A DNA stretch of 64,000 nucleotides from Halioglobus sp. (GTDB taxonomy: Bacteria; Pseudomonadota; Gammaproteobacteria; Pseudomonadales; Halieaceae). The translations under genes and the position numbers were made by a program. A model generated the notes under the pieces. The model was given only the letters and a program-made list of their open reading frames with translations. It made no database searches and was not told where the DNA came from. Shown in pieces: positions 1 to 9,326 of the stretch; the first letter of the stretch is position 1; the number at the start of each line of letters is the position of its first letter. Location: contig JAQWNG010000002.1 of assembly GCA_029246385.1 (NCBI GenBank), forward strand, positions 62,001 through 126,000. Direction: 5' to 3'.

Positions 1-1
1 C

Positions 2-1168
2 GGCAAGGCAGGACTGGCGAGGATGGCTGTTGCTGCACTGAAACAGCGGTCTGGTGTGTTGCCAGCGTTGGAGGTGCTTGAGAGCGGATCGTCCACCACT
101 GCCGTCCAGTATCATCACGGCAAGCTTTATTGCTTGCAGGAGACAGGATACCCCTTCGCACTCGACACACGTTTAGAAGACGGCTTTTTGATACTGGATG
201 GCGACGGTCAGTGGGACACCTTTGACGGCAAGCTTGATAGCCCTTTTACGGCACACCCCAAAGTTGATCCGGTGACCGGCGACTGGTACACCTTCAGCAC
301 ACAGTTCAGTAGCGGTCGCTTGTATCACTCTGTGGTGAGGCAGGGCGAGTTGGCGCAACACAGCGTCATCGATCAACAAAAACCGGCATTGGCCTTTCTA
401 CATGACTATTACCTGACAGAGCATCACTTGGTGTTCCCTGATCTGTCCTTGAGATTCAACCCAAAAGACATGTTCGGGCCCGAGAAGAGCCCCATGGTGT
501 TCGACGGCAATTACAACATGCGCTGGGGCGTTATAAAGCGCGATCACCAACCGGGCGACCCTGTCAGGTGGTTTACGACAGAGCAGCCTGGACATCTCTG
601 GCATGTGGTCAACGGATGGGAGGAACCCCGTGAAGACGGAGGTATCGATATTGTATTGTTCGCGCCTGTCTTTCGCAGCTACCCGTCTCATCTGCCCATA
701 CACAACCCTGATGAGCCGCATGCCAAATTCAACAAATGGCGCTTGAACCTCGACAGCGGTCAGGTCACCGAGGATCGAGTGTTACTGGATCACTTTTATG
801 AGCGCCCTAGCTTTAACACGGCCTATATTGGTAGGCAAAATCGTTATGCCTATCTACTCGACGAGGAAAAAGAAGGGATGATGGGCAAAGGTGTGCTGAA
901 GTACGATATGGTCGAAGAACGAGAGGCTGCGTACTTCGATTACGGTGAGTTTTACGGCGGTGAAGCTTTATTCGTGCCGCGCAGATCGGCGCCAAGTGAG
1001 GATGATGGCTACCTGCTTGAGTTACTGATGACGGCAGACCGCGCCGAGCTACTGATTATTGATGCCGCGACTATGCAAGAAATGGCGCGCCTGCATCTGC
1101 CACAGCGCGTGCCCTTCGGCGTGCATTCTTGCTGGCTTAATCAAGCACAGCTGGCGAGTCTTGCCTGA
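2..1168 (+). CDS. Carotenoid oxygenase (RPE65/lignostilbene dioxygenase family), 5' end missing
   Basis: This is a non-haem iron dioxygenase of the type that cleaves a C=C bond in carotenoids, apocarotenoids or stilbenes. The frame is open to the left edge of the window, and the visible ~388 residues fall short of the family's usual ~470-500, so the N-terminus lies outside. Counting from the ATG at base 23, the four expected iron-binding histidines are all recognisable: H78 (in TAHPK), H127 (in LHDYY), H194 (in WHVVNGWE) and H368 (in VPFGVHS). The 3' end overlaps the convergent SDR gene by 32 bases. The exact substrate cannot be told from the sequence. Confidence 0.9.
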   Translation, partial: GKAGLARMAVAALKQRSGVLPALEVLESGSSTTAVQYHHGKLYCLQETGYPFALDTRLEDGFLILDGDGQWDTFDGKLDSPFTAHPKVDPVTGDWYTFSTQFSSGRLYHSVVRQGELAQHSVIDQQKPALAFLHDYYLTEHHLVFPDLSLRFNPKDMFGPEKSPMVFDGNYNMRWGVIKRDHQPGDPVRWFTTEQPGHLWHVVNGWEEPREDGGIDIVLFAPVFRSYPSHLPIHNPDEPHAKFNKWRLNLDSGQVTEDRVLLDHFYERPSFNTAYIGRQNRYAYLLDEEKEGMMGKGVLKYDMVEEREAAYFDYGEFYGGEALFVPRRSAPSEDDGYLLELLMTADRAELLIIDAATMQEMARLHLPQRVPFGVHSCWLNQAQLASLA

Positions 1169-2075
1169 TTGCCTGATGTTCTTTCAGCCACTGCTCCGAC
1201 AGGTCCCACAGGCGCCTCGCCGCCGCCTCATTCCCGGTCTCGGCGCTAGGCTTTGCCTGCGCACAATGCGAGAAATAATGTCCGCCGAGCGCTTCGCGTG
1301 TCCCCAATGTTGCACAGAATACTGACGTTGCAGCACCCTGATTAGCTGTTTTGGTAAAGGGGCGTACGAGTCGCATCGCGAACCTGACCAATGCTGAGTC
1401 ACGGCCTATGTCCGTGGTGACCATGGTGCCAGGATGTAAATAGCACGCAGTCAGCCCTTGATCCGTAAAGCGACGATGCAGCTCAACGGCCATTAACGCA
1501 TTACAGAGCTTCGCCTGACCATAGGCCTTCATCGTGCTGAACTTATCCTCAGGGTAAGGCAGCGCCGCAAAGTTAAGACGCGATGGTGTCCGGTGTGACT
1601 CGCTGGATACCATCACCACGCGCGGTGCAGGTGCCATTAATAATTCGGGCAATAGTGTTTTCACCAGCAAAAAATGACCGACGTGACACACACCCACGGT
1701 TTGCTCAAAACCGTCGCTAGTCTCGCCATATGCCGGTGCAACCAGGCCCGCGTTACAAATAATCGTATCTATTTTTCGCTGCGATAACTGCACACAAAAA
1801 TCACTGACACTGCTCAGGGAAGCGAGATCCATTACAGCGGCTTCTACCGAACTTTGGGGGTGTGCCTGCAACAGCCGCTGAAGCGTAGACGCGGCTTTTT
1901 CAGCGCTGCGGCAGGTGGCGATGACCGTGGCGCCAGCAGCCGCAAGAGAACGCGCCGTCTCGTAACCGATACCGGTATTAGCGCCGGTCACAATAATGAC
2001 CTGCCCGGCGAGATTCTGGTCGCGCAACACGTCATCAGCGGAGCTGCGATGGTTAAAAGACGGTACGTCGGTCAT
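1137..2075 (-). CDS. Short-chain dehydrogenase, WWOX/retinol dehydrogenase-like
   Basis: This is an NAD(P)-dependent oxidoreductase of 312 residues. The Rossmann motif TGANTGIG lies near residue 31, NAG follows in the middle, and the catalytic set is present (Ser in MVSSES, Tyr/Lys in YGQAK). The overall shape, with a C-terminal tail of about 50 residues, resembles the retinol-dehydrogenase/WWOX group, which fits its position tail to tail with a carotenoid cleavage enzyme; a shared retinoid or apocarotenoid pathway is inference. The ATG is preceded by AAGGAG at a good distance, so the start is firm. It is transcribed divergently from the TetR gene. Confidence 0.85.
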   Translation of the reverse strand: MTDVPSFNHRSSADDVLRDQNLAGQVIIVTGANTGIGYETARSLAAAGATVIATCRSAEKAASTLQRLLQAHPQSSVEAAVMDLASLSSVSDFCVQLSQRKIDTIICNAGLVAPAYGETSDGFEQTVGVCHVGHFLLVKTLLPELLMAPAPRVVMVSSESHRTPSRLNFAALPYPEDKFSTMKAYGQAKLCNALMAVELHRRFTDQGLTACYLHPGTMVTTDIGRDSALVRFAMRLVRPFTKTANQGAATSVFCATLGTREALGGHYFSHCAQAKPSAETGNEAAARRLWDLSEQWLKEHQAIRQDSPAVLD

Positions 2076-2313
2076 AGGGATGACTCCTTAATAGATGACC
2101 GGATCGTAACAGGCACAGATAAAAGTTGCTGTTATTTCAATCAGTGCGTGACTTCTGCATCGTCTCTGTAGCCATTGAAAAGGTGATTGACTGACGCTGT
2201 GTTTAGCACCGAAACGCTGCCGCAGCGTATGCTCTCAGCAGAGCAAAGGCGCAGCCTATTGCTGCCTTTTAATCGACGCTAGCCGGTAAAGTGTTGTAAC
2301 ACATTGCGGGACA

Positions 2314-2326
2314 CTGTAGCTTACAG
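2314..2326. promoter_or_regulatory. Inverted repeat CTGTA-n3-TACAG in the SDR/tetR divergent region
   Basis: A perfect 5-base inverted repeat with a 3-base spacer lies 30 bases upstream of the TetR start. Together with the palindrome at 2337-2346 it could be part of an operator. The arms are short, so chance is possible. Confidence 0.3.
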
Positions 2327-2336
2327 CACAGGATAT

Positions 2337-2346
2337 AACACGTGTT
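2337..2346. promoter_or_regulatory. Palindrome AACACGTGTT, candidate TetR operator
   Basis: This is a perfect 10-base palindrome ending nine bases before the TetR start codon at 2356. TetR proteins normally bind short palindromes in their own promoter and repress themselves and neighbouring genes. The position is what one expects for autoregulation; binding is inferred. Confidence 0.45.
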
Positions 2347-2355
2347 GCATAACAA

Positions 2356-3012
2356 ATGTCACAAAGAATGGTCTATCAGACCGAAGAAACTCGGCAGAAA
2401 ATTCTGATCGCCGCAGAAACCCTGTTCATCGAAAAAGGCTTTTTCGATGTCCAGATGAAAGCGGTAGCAATTGCGGTCGAGATTAGCCGCAATAGCCTAT
2501 ACCGCTATTTTCACGACAAAAACGACCTCGGCTATGCCGTGCTAGGCGTGGTGCTCAGCAGGATAGAAAGCCGCTTCAACCTCCTGCTGACTGACCCTGC
2601 CTTAAACGTCGGACTGTGTGGCCGCGAGCGGCTGAGAATGGTGCTAAAAGCAGGGTTTTTAAATGAGCACTTACGCGCTGACTTTTCGTTTATGGCCGAG
2701 TTCGACGCCCACTTCTCGGGCAGCCGAATACCCGCCGACTTCCAATCCCGTGTAGGGAACTCTGTGTCGACGTCCATGTGGTCCCGAGTCGGTGAGATTG
2801 TGGCGGCGGGAATGGCGGACGGATCGATTCGCCAAGATTTCAGTCAAAGCGACTTAGAGGCACTGATGCTCTATTCAATGAAGTCTCTGCAGGGGCATAT
2901 CCTACTGCGTCGCTCTGCCCTCGTCGGGCTATCCAGTGACGCGGCCAATCAGCTCGTGCCGAACCTAATCACCGTCCTGATCGACGGCTTGAAACCAACC
3001 GACTCGCAGTGA
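2356..3012 (+). CDS. TetR/AcrR family transcriptional regulator
   Basis: This is a repressor of 218 residues. The N-terminal helix-turn-helix lies at about residues 32-55 and ends in the family signature RNSLYRYFHDKNDL. The C-terminal ligand domain is not assignable to a subfamily. A second in-frame ATG at 2368 could also serve as start. The GH3 glucosidase follows with a start only 13 bases after the stop, and the TonB receptor and GH5-like gene continue on the same strand, so it probably regulates this glycoside locus. Candidate operators sit just upstream. The ligand is unknown. Confidence 0.88.
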   Translation: MSQRMVYQTEETRQKILIAAETLFIEKGFFDVQMKAVAIAVEISRNSLYRYFHDKNDLGYAVLGVVLSRIESRFNLLLTDPALNVGLCGRERLRMVLKAGFLNEHLRADFSFMAEFDAHFSGSRIPADFQSRVGNSVSTSMWSRVGEIVAAGMADGSIRQDFSQSDLEALMLYSMKSLQGHILLRRSALVGLSSDAANQLVPNLITVLIDGLKPTDSQ

Positions 3013-3025
3013 TGAGGTGCCGACT

Positions 3026-5512
3026 ATGACGAACCCACTCACATCTGAACTCGCCGTTAGAGTGCATAGGGAAACTGCAATCGAACTGGTTCGGCAATTA
3101 AGCAACGACGAGAAAGCCAGCCTCTGCAGCGGCAGGACATTCTGGGAACTGCAGGGCGTAGAACGCTTAGACCTCCCCTCTATCTGGCTGACGGACGGCC
3201 CTCACGGCCTGCGCAAGCAGCAGGGAAACAGCGACCACATCGGCCTCAGTGACAGTGTACCTGCCATCTGCTTCCCGACGGCGGTCGGTCTGGCAAGTAG
3301 CTGGAACAGAGGATTATTAGCTGAGATAGGCGCGGCACTTGGACAAGCCTGCGTGGCCGAACAGGTCAGTGTGCTGCTGGGGCCGGGCGTTAACATCAAG
3401 CGCAGCCCACTGTGTGGGCGCAATTTCGAGTACTTTTCCGAAGATCCCCATCTGTCTGGGCAGTTGGCGGCCGCCTGGATTCAAGGGTTACAAAGCGAGG
3501 GCGTGGGAGCCAGTCTCAAGCACTATGCCGCAAACAATCAGGAAGGCCATCGCATGGTTGTTGACGCTATTGTCGATGAGCGTACTCTGCGGGAAATCTA
3601 TCTGCCGGGATTCGAGATCGCCGTTAGGAACGCGCAGCCCTGGACGGTGATGTGCTCATACAACCTACTTAACGGCACCTATCTCGCCGAAAATCATCTG
3701 TTACTCACCCGCATTCTAAAAGAAGAATGGGGCCACACGGGTCTAGTCGTCAGTGATTGGGGGGCATGTAACGACCGAGTAAAAGGCATTGCCGCTGGGC
3801 TGGAGCTAGAAATGCCTGGCAACGGCGGCATCCATACACCCGCCGTTCTAGCTGCACTGGCATGCGGTGAGCTTAGCCAAGAGCATATGGATGCCGCTGC
3901 TATCCGGGTCGTCGAACTGATTCTTAAATCTAAGCCCGCCCTCGAGCGGAATACGCCCTATGATCGGGATGCCCATCATCTAATCGCTCAGCGAGCGGCC
4001 GAAGAAGCCTGCGTATTACTCAAAAACGCGGCAGGCCTGTTGCCCCTTTCCAAACAAGAGAATGTGGCCATTATCGGCGCACTTGCAGCAACGCCGCGTT
4101 TTCAAGGCAGTGGCAGTTCACAAATCAACCCCACGCGGCTCGATATTCCGCTAGACGAAATTCACAATCTGCTAGCCACCGATAACCCGCCACCCTTTGC
4201 CCCGGGGTACAGCCTGACGCACGACGACATTGATCCGCAGCTCATTGAGGATGCCTTGACCATCGCGCGGGACGCGGGAACGGTCGTATTATTTGCTGGG
4301 CTGCCCGACAGCTATGAGTCCGAGGGCTTCGACCGCACTCATATGCAGCTGCCCGCTGCCCAACTGCAGCTTATAGACGCCGTGATGCGGGTGAGCGAGC
4401 GCCTCGTGGTGGTTTTACAAAACGGAGCGCCCGTCGAACTGCCCTTTCTTAATCAGGTTGGGGCGCTGTTAGAAACCTATCTTGGAGGCCAAGCCGGCGG
4501 TTCCGCGGCTGCTAGAGTGCTATTTGGTGACGTCAATCCTTCAGGCAAGTTAGCAGAAACCTTTCCCGTCAAGCTCGAAGATGCAGCCTGCCATCAATGG
4601 TTTCCCGGAGAACCGCGCCAGGTTCAGTACCGAGAGGGTCTATGGGTCGGCTATCGCTATTTTGACGCCAGCGAGACGCCAGTGGCTTTTCCCTTCGGCC
4701 ACGGCTTGTCCTATACCACTTTTAACTATCACCGCTTGCGTGTCGCAGGGACCGACCGACCTACCAGGCCAGTGGATAGCGACCAGCTCGCGGAGTGGGA
4801 TGGATTAAAAGTAGAGTGCGACATTGAAAATACCGGTGCAGTGGCAGGCTACGAAATAGCTCAGCTCTATATCGGCGCTGACGCTCACCGCGTTTACCGA
4901 CCTCGACGCGAATTGCGTGACTTTGTCAAAGTCTGGCTGGAACCCGGCCAGACTCGCACAGTCGTCTTTGAACTAGGCCGCAGAGGCTTTTCCTACTGGG
5001 ACGAGGGAGTCCAGGACTGGGTTGTTGAGGCGAGTGACTACCGTATCGAAGTCGGTGCATCCAGTGCCGATCTCCGCCTGTCTTGCAGCTTGAAGGTACT
5101 GTCAGGTGTTGCGCTGACAACACCCAACACCGCCCTGCAGTCGTATTTCGAGCCGACACAGCATGCTTTTGATGCAGCGGCGTTTACCGCGCTTTTGGGG
5201 CATTCGATTCCACTGACCACACCAAACCTGCCTTATCACCCCAATTCGACTCTTGACGAAATACGCGGCACCCTCATCGGTAAACAATTACATCAGCTGG
5301 TACTGCGCTCTCTCAAAAAAATGGTGCCAAATGAGGTGGACGAAAAGCTCGACCGAATATTGGCCGCCATGCTGGGTGAAATGCCACTGAGAAACCTAGT
5401 GATGCTGTCCGGTGGCAAGTTCCCACCGTGGCTTTTAGCACTGTGTATCCAGCTGATGAACGGCCAGCATTGGCCCGCGTTAAAAACACTGATCAGCAGG
5501 GGTCAGCGCTGA
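3026..5512 (+). CDS. Glycoside hydrolase family 3 beta-glucosidase
   Basis: This is a predicted cytoplasmic beta-glucosidase that removes terminal sugars with retention. I place the start at ATG 3026 because GAGGTG sits six bases before it; a GTG at 3017 is the longer alternative. The 828 residues show the GH3 barrel with LTDGPHGLR, the KHYAANNQE substrate loop and the nucleophile Asp in VVSDWG (about residue 244). The second alpha/beta domain carries the acid/base region SYESEGFDR, and a fibronectin-III-like domain follows at about 600-690. A further ~120-residue C-terminal extension has no motif I recognise. No signal peptide is seen, so the substrate is presumably imported, plausibly through the TonB receptor encoded next. 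Confidence 0.92.
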   Translation: MTNPLTSELAVRVHRETAIELVRQLSNDEKASLCSGRTFWELQGVERLDLPSIWLTDGPHGLRKQQGNSDHIGLSDSVPAICFPTAVGLASSWNRGLLAEIGAALGQACVAEQVSVLLGPGVNIKRSPLCGRNFEYFSEDPHLSGQLAAAWIQGLQSEGVGASLKHYAANNQEGHRMVVDAIVDERTLREIYLPGFEIAVRNAQPWTVMCSYNLLNGTYLAENHLLLTRILKEEWGHTGLVVSDWGACNDRVKGIAAGLELEMPGNGGIHTPAVLAALACGELSQEHMDAAAIRVVELILKSKPALERNTPYDRDAHHLIAQRAAEEACVLLKNAAGLLPLSKQENVAIIGALAATPRFQGSGSSQINPTRLDIPLDEIHNLLATDNPPPFAPGYSLTHDDIDPQLIEDALTIARDAGTVVLFAGLPDSYESEGFDRTHMQLPAAQLQLIDAVMRVSERLVVVLQNGAPVELPFLNQVGALLETYLGGQAGGSAAARVLFGDVNPSGKLAETFPVKLEDAACHQWFPGEPRQVQYREGLWVGYRYFDASETPVAFPFGHGLSYTTFNYHRLRVAGTDRPTRPVDSDQLAEWDGLKVECDIENTGAVAGYEIAQLYIGADAHRVYRPRRELRDFVKVWLEPGQTRTVVFELGRRGFSYWDEGVQDWVVEASDYRIEVGASSADLRLSCSLKVLSGVALTTPNTALQSYFEPTQHAFDAAAFTALLGHSIPLTTPNLPYHPNSTLDEIRGTLIGKQLHQLVLRSLKKMVPNEVDEKLDRILAAMLGEMPLRNLVMLSGGKFPPWLLALCIQLMNGQHWPALKTLISRGQR

Positions 5513-5549
5513 ATACGTACCGACAAAAACCAAACCGAAAGGCAAGAAA

Positions 5550-7799
5550 ATGATATTTCTCAAGATGCCGTGCAATACAGTATTGGTCACTATTACAGCG
5601 CTTATGAGCACCTTCAGCCTGTGCACTGAGGCACAACAACCGGTGATTGAGGAGGTAATGGTCACTGCCCAAAAACGAGTGCAGAACGCCCAAGATGTTC
5701 CCATTGCCTTAACCGCGATCGACGCCGACACCATCGAGCAGGCAGGCATCCAGACGACTCAGGACGTCGTGAGGCTCGCTCCGTCGCTGACGGTTAATGA
5801 GGCGAATCATAAGCAAACCAGCTCCTTTAGCATCCGCGGTGTCGGCACCAACGTCTATGGAATCGGCGTGGAACAGGGTGTTGCATTGTTGATAGACGAC
5901 GTTGCTGCGGTTCAGCCCGGGCAAACGCTTGGCAGCCTAATTGATATCCAGCGAATTGAGGTGCTGCGTGGCCCGCAGAGTACGCTGTTTGGGAAAAACG
6001 CTTCGGCTGGCGTCATCAGCATCACTACAAAGGCGCCTTCTGAGACATTCGAGGGGGCCATTCAGGCGACGGCCACCGACGACGGTGAGACCGGCATCGT
6101 GGGCTCGGTGTCAGGTCCCATAACGGATGAGTTTCGCTATCGGCTGACAGGAAAATGGAATGACCGAGACGGGTACATAAATAACCTCACGCCTAATGTC
6201 GATGATAAGAATGGTGCTCGGATTAGAAATCTCAGGGGTAAACTTGACTGGGACATAACGGATACCACCACCGTAAAGTTCTCCGCCTACTACATGAAAG
6301 ACAAGTCAAAATGCTGTGCCCTCACGTGGGAAAGTATGCCCGCGGGTAACTCGATTTTGGGTCTGCCCATAGGCTATCCAGCCGACGGCATAAGCCCAGG
6401 AAAGGACAACTTCGATTTTCGTGGCGAGGATGGCCCCTACAGTGAGTCTGAATCGACCGGAGGAAGCATGCGTATACAAGCCGCTGTGGGCGAATTCGAA
6501 CTGGTCTCGATTTCCGCCCTCGACGACTGGAACTATGACATCCAAGAGGACGTCGACTTCAGCGACTTAGACGTGCAGGCGTTCTTCAGCGGAGGTCAAG
6601 AACAGGGAGGCTGGTATTCCACCGGTGACATCAGCACCAATTTTTACTCTCAAGAGTTTAGACTGCTATCACCTTCCAAAGAGCAGTATGAGTACCTAAT
6701 AGGCTTTTACTACGCCAATGCCAAAACGACAGAATATTTTTTCCGCAATCTGAGCCTGGCACTCGCGGACAACGACACCACGGCCAAAACGGAAAGCGTC
6801 AGCGTCTTTGGTCAACTCACTTGGCATTTCACGTCCGCCACCAGTGTCACCGGTGGTCTGCGTTGGCTAAACGAGGAGATCTCAGCTGACCTGATAAGCT
6901 ACCTGGATGAGGAACCTAAAAAAGTATCGGGCAATGACAGTGACTCTCCCGTCGTGGGCAGAGTCTCGCTGCAACATTTTTTTCGCGACGATATCATGAG
7001 CTATGCCAGCTATGCACGTGGCTATAAAGGCCAAGCATTCGATATAGGTGGAGGGCGGTTTAGCGAATATGCGGCGAATAATCCCATCGAGTCTGAAAGT
7101 TCTAACTCTTATGAAATTGGGGTAAAGAGTATTCTCTGGAACCAACGCCTGCAGCTAAACGCCGATCTTTTTTACACAACGTATGAGGATTTTCAGGTCC
7201 AGCGTACTGACCTCATCGATGACGTCGTTGTTTTCGGACTGGACAATGTAGGCGAATTGGTAACTCAGGGAATCGAGATCGACTCCCTCGTCCTACTCAG
7301 TGAAAATATCGCACTGACAATGAACTCGTCCTATATTGACGCAAGTGCCAATGATTACGATGGCGCCGCATGCTGGGCTGGGCAAACGGTTGCACAGGGT
7401 TGCCAAAGTGGGCTGCAGGATGTTGATAATGGCCGACTCCCCGTTTCGCCCGAATGGAAGTACACCGCAATGCTGGACTATAAGATTCCTATCGATTCAC
7501 TGCCATTCGATGCGTTTGCCAATATCATTTACACCTGGCAGGACGATGTTATCTTCAACATCAATCAGGATCCCAGCCTTACCCAAGGAAGCTATGGCCT
7601 AACCAATCTGCGTTTCGGTGTGAACGATGACGAGGGCCGCTATCGCCTGACATTCTTTGCGACCAATTTATTCGACAAGGCCTACGCGGGTAATAAAATC
7701 AATTTGACTCAGCTATTTTTGCCCGGTCTCACAGTCGCGCAGATCCAGCCACGCAGCGCGCAGCGCTATGTCGGCGTGCAGGCGAGGTATAATTTCTGA
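5550..7799 (+). CDS. TonB-dependent outer-membrane receptor
   Basis: This is an energy-coupled outer-membrane transporter of 749 residues. It starts with a signal peptide (hydrophobic to about residue 25), then a TonB-box-like EEVMVTAQKR around residues 34-43, and a plug domain with IRGVGTNVYG and LRGPQSTLFGKNASAG. A long beta-barrel follows and ends in the expected terminal Phe (ARYNF). The start is preceded by a GAAAGG-type ribosome site. No SusD-like partner is encoded nearby. It sits between GH3 and GH5-like genes, which argues for uptake of an oligosaccharide or glycoside, although receptors of this IroN/FecA-like size class also take up other hydrophobic molecules. Confidence 0.93.
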   Translation: MIFLKMPCNTVLVTITALMSTFSLCTEAQQPVIEEVMVTAQKRVQNAQDVPIALTAIDADTIEQAGIQTTQDVVRLAPSLTVNEANHKQTSSFSIRGVGTNVYGIGVEQGVALLIDDVAAVQPGQTLGSLIDIQRIEVLRGPQSTLFGKNASAGVISITTKAPSETFEGAIQATATDDGETGIVGSVSGPITDEFRYRLTGKWNDRDGYINNLTPNVDDKNGARIRNLRGKLDWDITDTTTVKFSAYYMKDKSKCCALTWESMPAGNSILGLPIGYPADGISPGKDNFDFRGEDGPYSESESTGGSMRIQAAVGEFELVSISALDDWNYDIQEDVDFSDLDVQAFFSGGQEQGGWYSTGDISTNFYSQEFRLLSPSKEQYEYLIGFYYANAKTTEYFFRNLSLALADNDTTAKTESVSVFGQLTWHFTSATSVTGGLRWLNEEISADLISYLDEEPKKVSGNDSDSPVVGRVSLQHFFRDDIMSYASYARGYKGQAFDIGGGRFSEYAANNPIESESSNSYEIGVKSILWNQRLQLNADLFYTTYEDFQVQRTDLIDDVVVFGLDNVGELVTQGIEIDSLVLLSENIALTMNSSYIDASANDYDGAACWAGQTVAQGCQSGLQDVDNGRLPVSPEWKYTAMLDYKIPIDSLPFDAFANIIYTWQDDVIFNINQDPSLTQGSYGLTNLRFGVNDDEGRYRLTFFATNLFDKAYAGNKINLTQLFLPGLTVAQIQPRSAQRYVGVQARYNF

Positions 7800-8136
7800 A
7801 CGAAAGCAATCACGTGAGGAGGCGGGGGCGCAGTGCCCAATGGCATTAATCGCTGTAAGCATTGATAGCTTCAATCCATACGGCTTCGGACTAGTGATTA
7901 ACGCCTATGAAATCTCTACTCACTAACTGCCTTCTTGCCCACGGATATTGACTCTGGCATTATTTTACCGGGTTGCCGATGCAACGTTCGCCAGCATCGG
8001 TCGCGACAGTCAGCATTACTCCGATGCTTTAGGTCCGATCCAGATCAGTCAGGGAGTAGGTTTTCCGATGACATCAAAATTCTTTGCTGGAACATTCAGA
8101 AAGCGAGCAATGGCTTTTAAAGCAGGGAGACTTTTA
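7800..8136. other. Intergenic region between the TonB receptor and GH5-like gene
   Basis: The 337 bases are open in the GH5 frame from 7948, but I read the coding start as GTG 8137, so most is probably leader. I see no convincing terminator, promoter or repeat in it. Confidence 0.4.
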
Positions 8137-9318
8137 GTGGCAGTGCCTCGAATCGGCATACTGACAATTTTAACGCTACTACTGGCAGGTGCCGTCAAGG
8201 CGCAGACAACAGAAAAGGCTCAAAGCGAGCAATGGTCTCTCGCCCGTGCTTCGACCTGGTACGACCAGCGGCCCTGGCCTGTGGGTTTCAATTATGCGCC
8301 GCGCTATGCCATCAATCAGCTTGAAATGTGGCAACAAGAAACCTTCGACGCGGCAATTATCGACCAAGAACTCGGCTGGGCAGCCCAGATCGGCTTCAAC
8401 ATGGTGCGTGTTTTTTTACACCATCTACCCTGGCAGCAGGATGCAACAGCCTTTTCTCAAAGGATTGATCTATTTCTGAATATCGCCGACAAGCATGACA
8501 TCGATGTTATGTTTGTGCTGTTCGATGATGTTTGGAATCCGATTCCCCTACCTGGTAAGCAATCAGAGCCAACGCCGGGCGTGCACAACTCGGGCTGGGT
8601 GCAGTCACCAGGCGCCGCAATCCTAGGGGATATTACTCGACACGACGAACTAGAATCCTATGTGCGCGGCATCTTATCGCAATACGGGAGGGATGAGCGT
8701 GTCGCTGTGTGGGACTTATACAATGAGCCCGGGAATCTCAATGCCATTCCTTACGGTAATGTGGAATTGGATGATAAACCCAAATATTCGCTGATCCTGC
8801 TACAGAAAGTTTTCGCATGGGCGCGTAATGAAAATACCATGCAGCCTCTAACATCTGGAGTCTGGCGAGTGAAAGATGGGCGCTGGCTTGGAGAGGATAA
8901 GAACGACCCGGGTGCTGCGCTGTTTAACTTTATGCTGCAGCACTCCGACATAGTAACGTTCCACTCTTATTTAGATGTCGCCGAAACAGCGACAGCAATC
9001 AGCTCTTTGGCCGTTCTTGATCGACCCATGATTTGTACCGAATACATCGCGAGAGGACACGACAGTACGTTTGAAACCCTATTACCACTATTTGCCGAGC
9101 AGGATGTCGGCGCTATCCACTGGGGCTTCGTGTCGGGGAAGACACAAACTATTTATCCGTGGCGTTCTTGGGTAGGCGCTATACGTTTCTGGGACAGTCT
9201 GTTCTCAGATGAACCTGATCCGTGGCACCACGACCTGCTATATGCCGATGGCAGACCCTACCGCCCAGCCGAGGTAGAACTGATTCGCACCCAAATCAAG
9301 GAGAAGGCCGCACAGTAA
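8137..9318 (+). CDS. Secreted GH5-like (cellulase-family) glycoside hydrolase
   Basis: This is a predicted exported (beta/alpha)8-barrel glycosidase of 393 residues. I choose GTG 8137 because AGGGAGA stands six bases upstream and the product then begins with a textbook signal peptide (Arg-5, a hydrophobic stretch, a VKA-Q cleavage site). Starts at 8110, 8068 or 7948 would leave a long charged leader. The clan GH-A acid/base lies in WDLYNEPGN (Glu about 197) and the nucleophile in ICTEYIARG (Glu about 302). Other barrel landmarks are GFNMVRVFLHH and IHWGFVSG. The GH5 subfamily is unclear. It probably cuts a glycan or glycoside outside the inner membrane before uptake and GH3 trimming. Confidence 0.85.
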   Translation: MAVPRIGILTILTLLLAGAVKAQTTEKAQSEQWSLARASTWYDQRPWPVGFNYAPRYAINQLEMWQQETFDAAIIDQELGWAAQIGFNMVRVFLHHLPWQQDATAFSQRIDLFLNIADKHDIDVMFVLFDDVWNPIPLPGKQSEPTPGVHNSGWVQSPGAAILGDITRHDELESYVRGILSQYGRDERVAVWDLYNEPGNLNAIPYGNVELDDKPKYSLILLQKVFAWARNENTMQPLTSGVWRVKDGRWLGEDKNDPGAALFNFMLQHSDIVTFHSYLDVAETATAISSLAVLDRPMICTEYIARGHDSTFETLLPLFAEQDVGAIHWGFVSGKTQTIYPWRSWVGAIRFWDSLFSDEPDPWHHDLLYADGRPYRPAEVELIRTQIKEKAAQ

Positions 9319-9326
9319 AAATAGTA

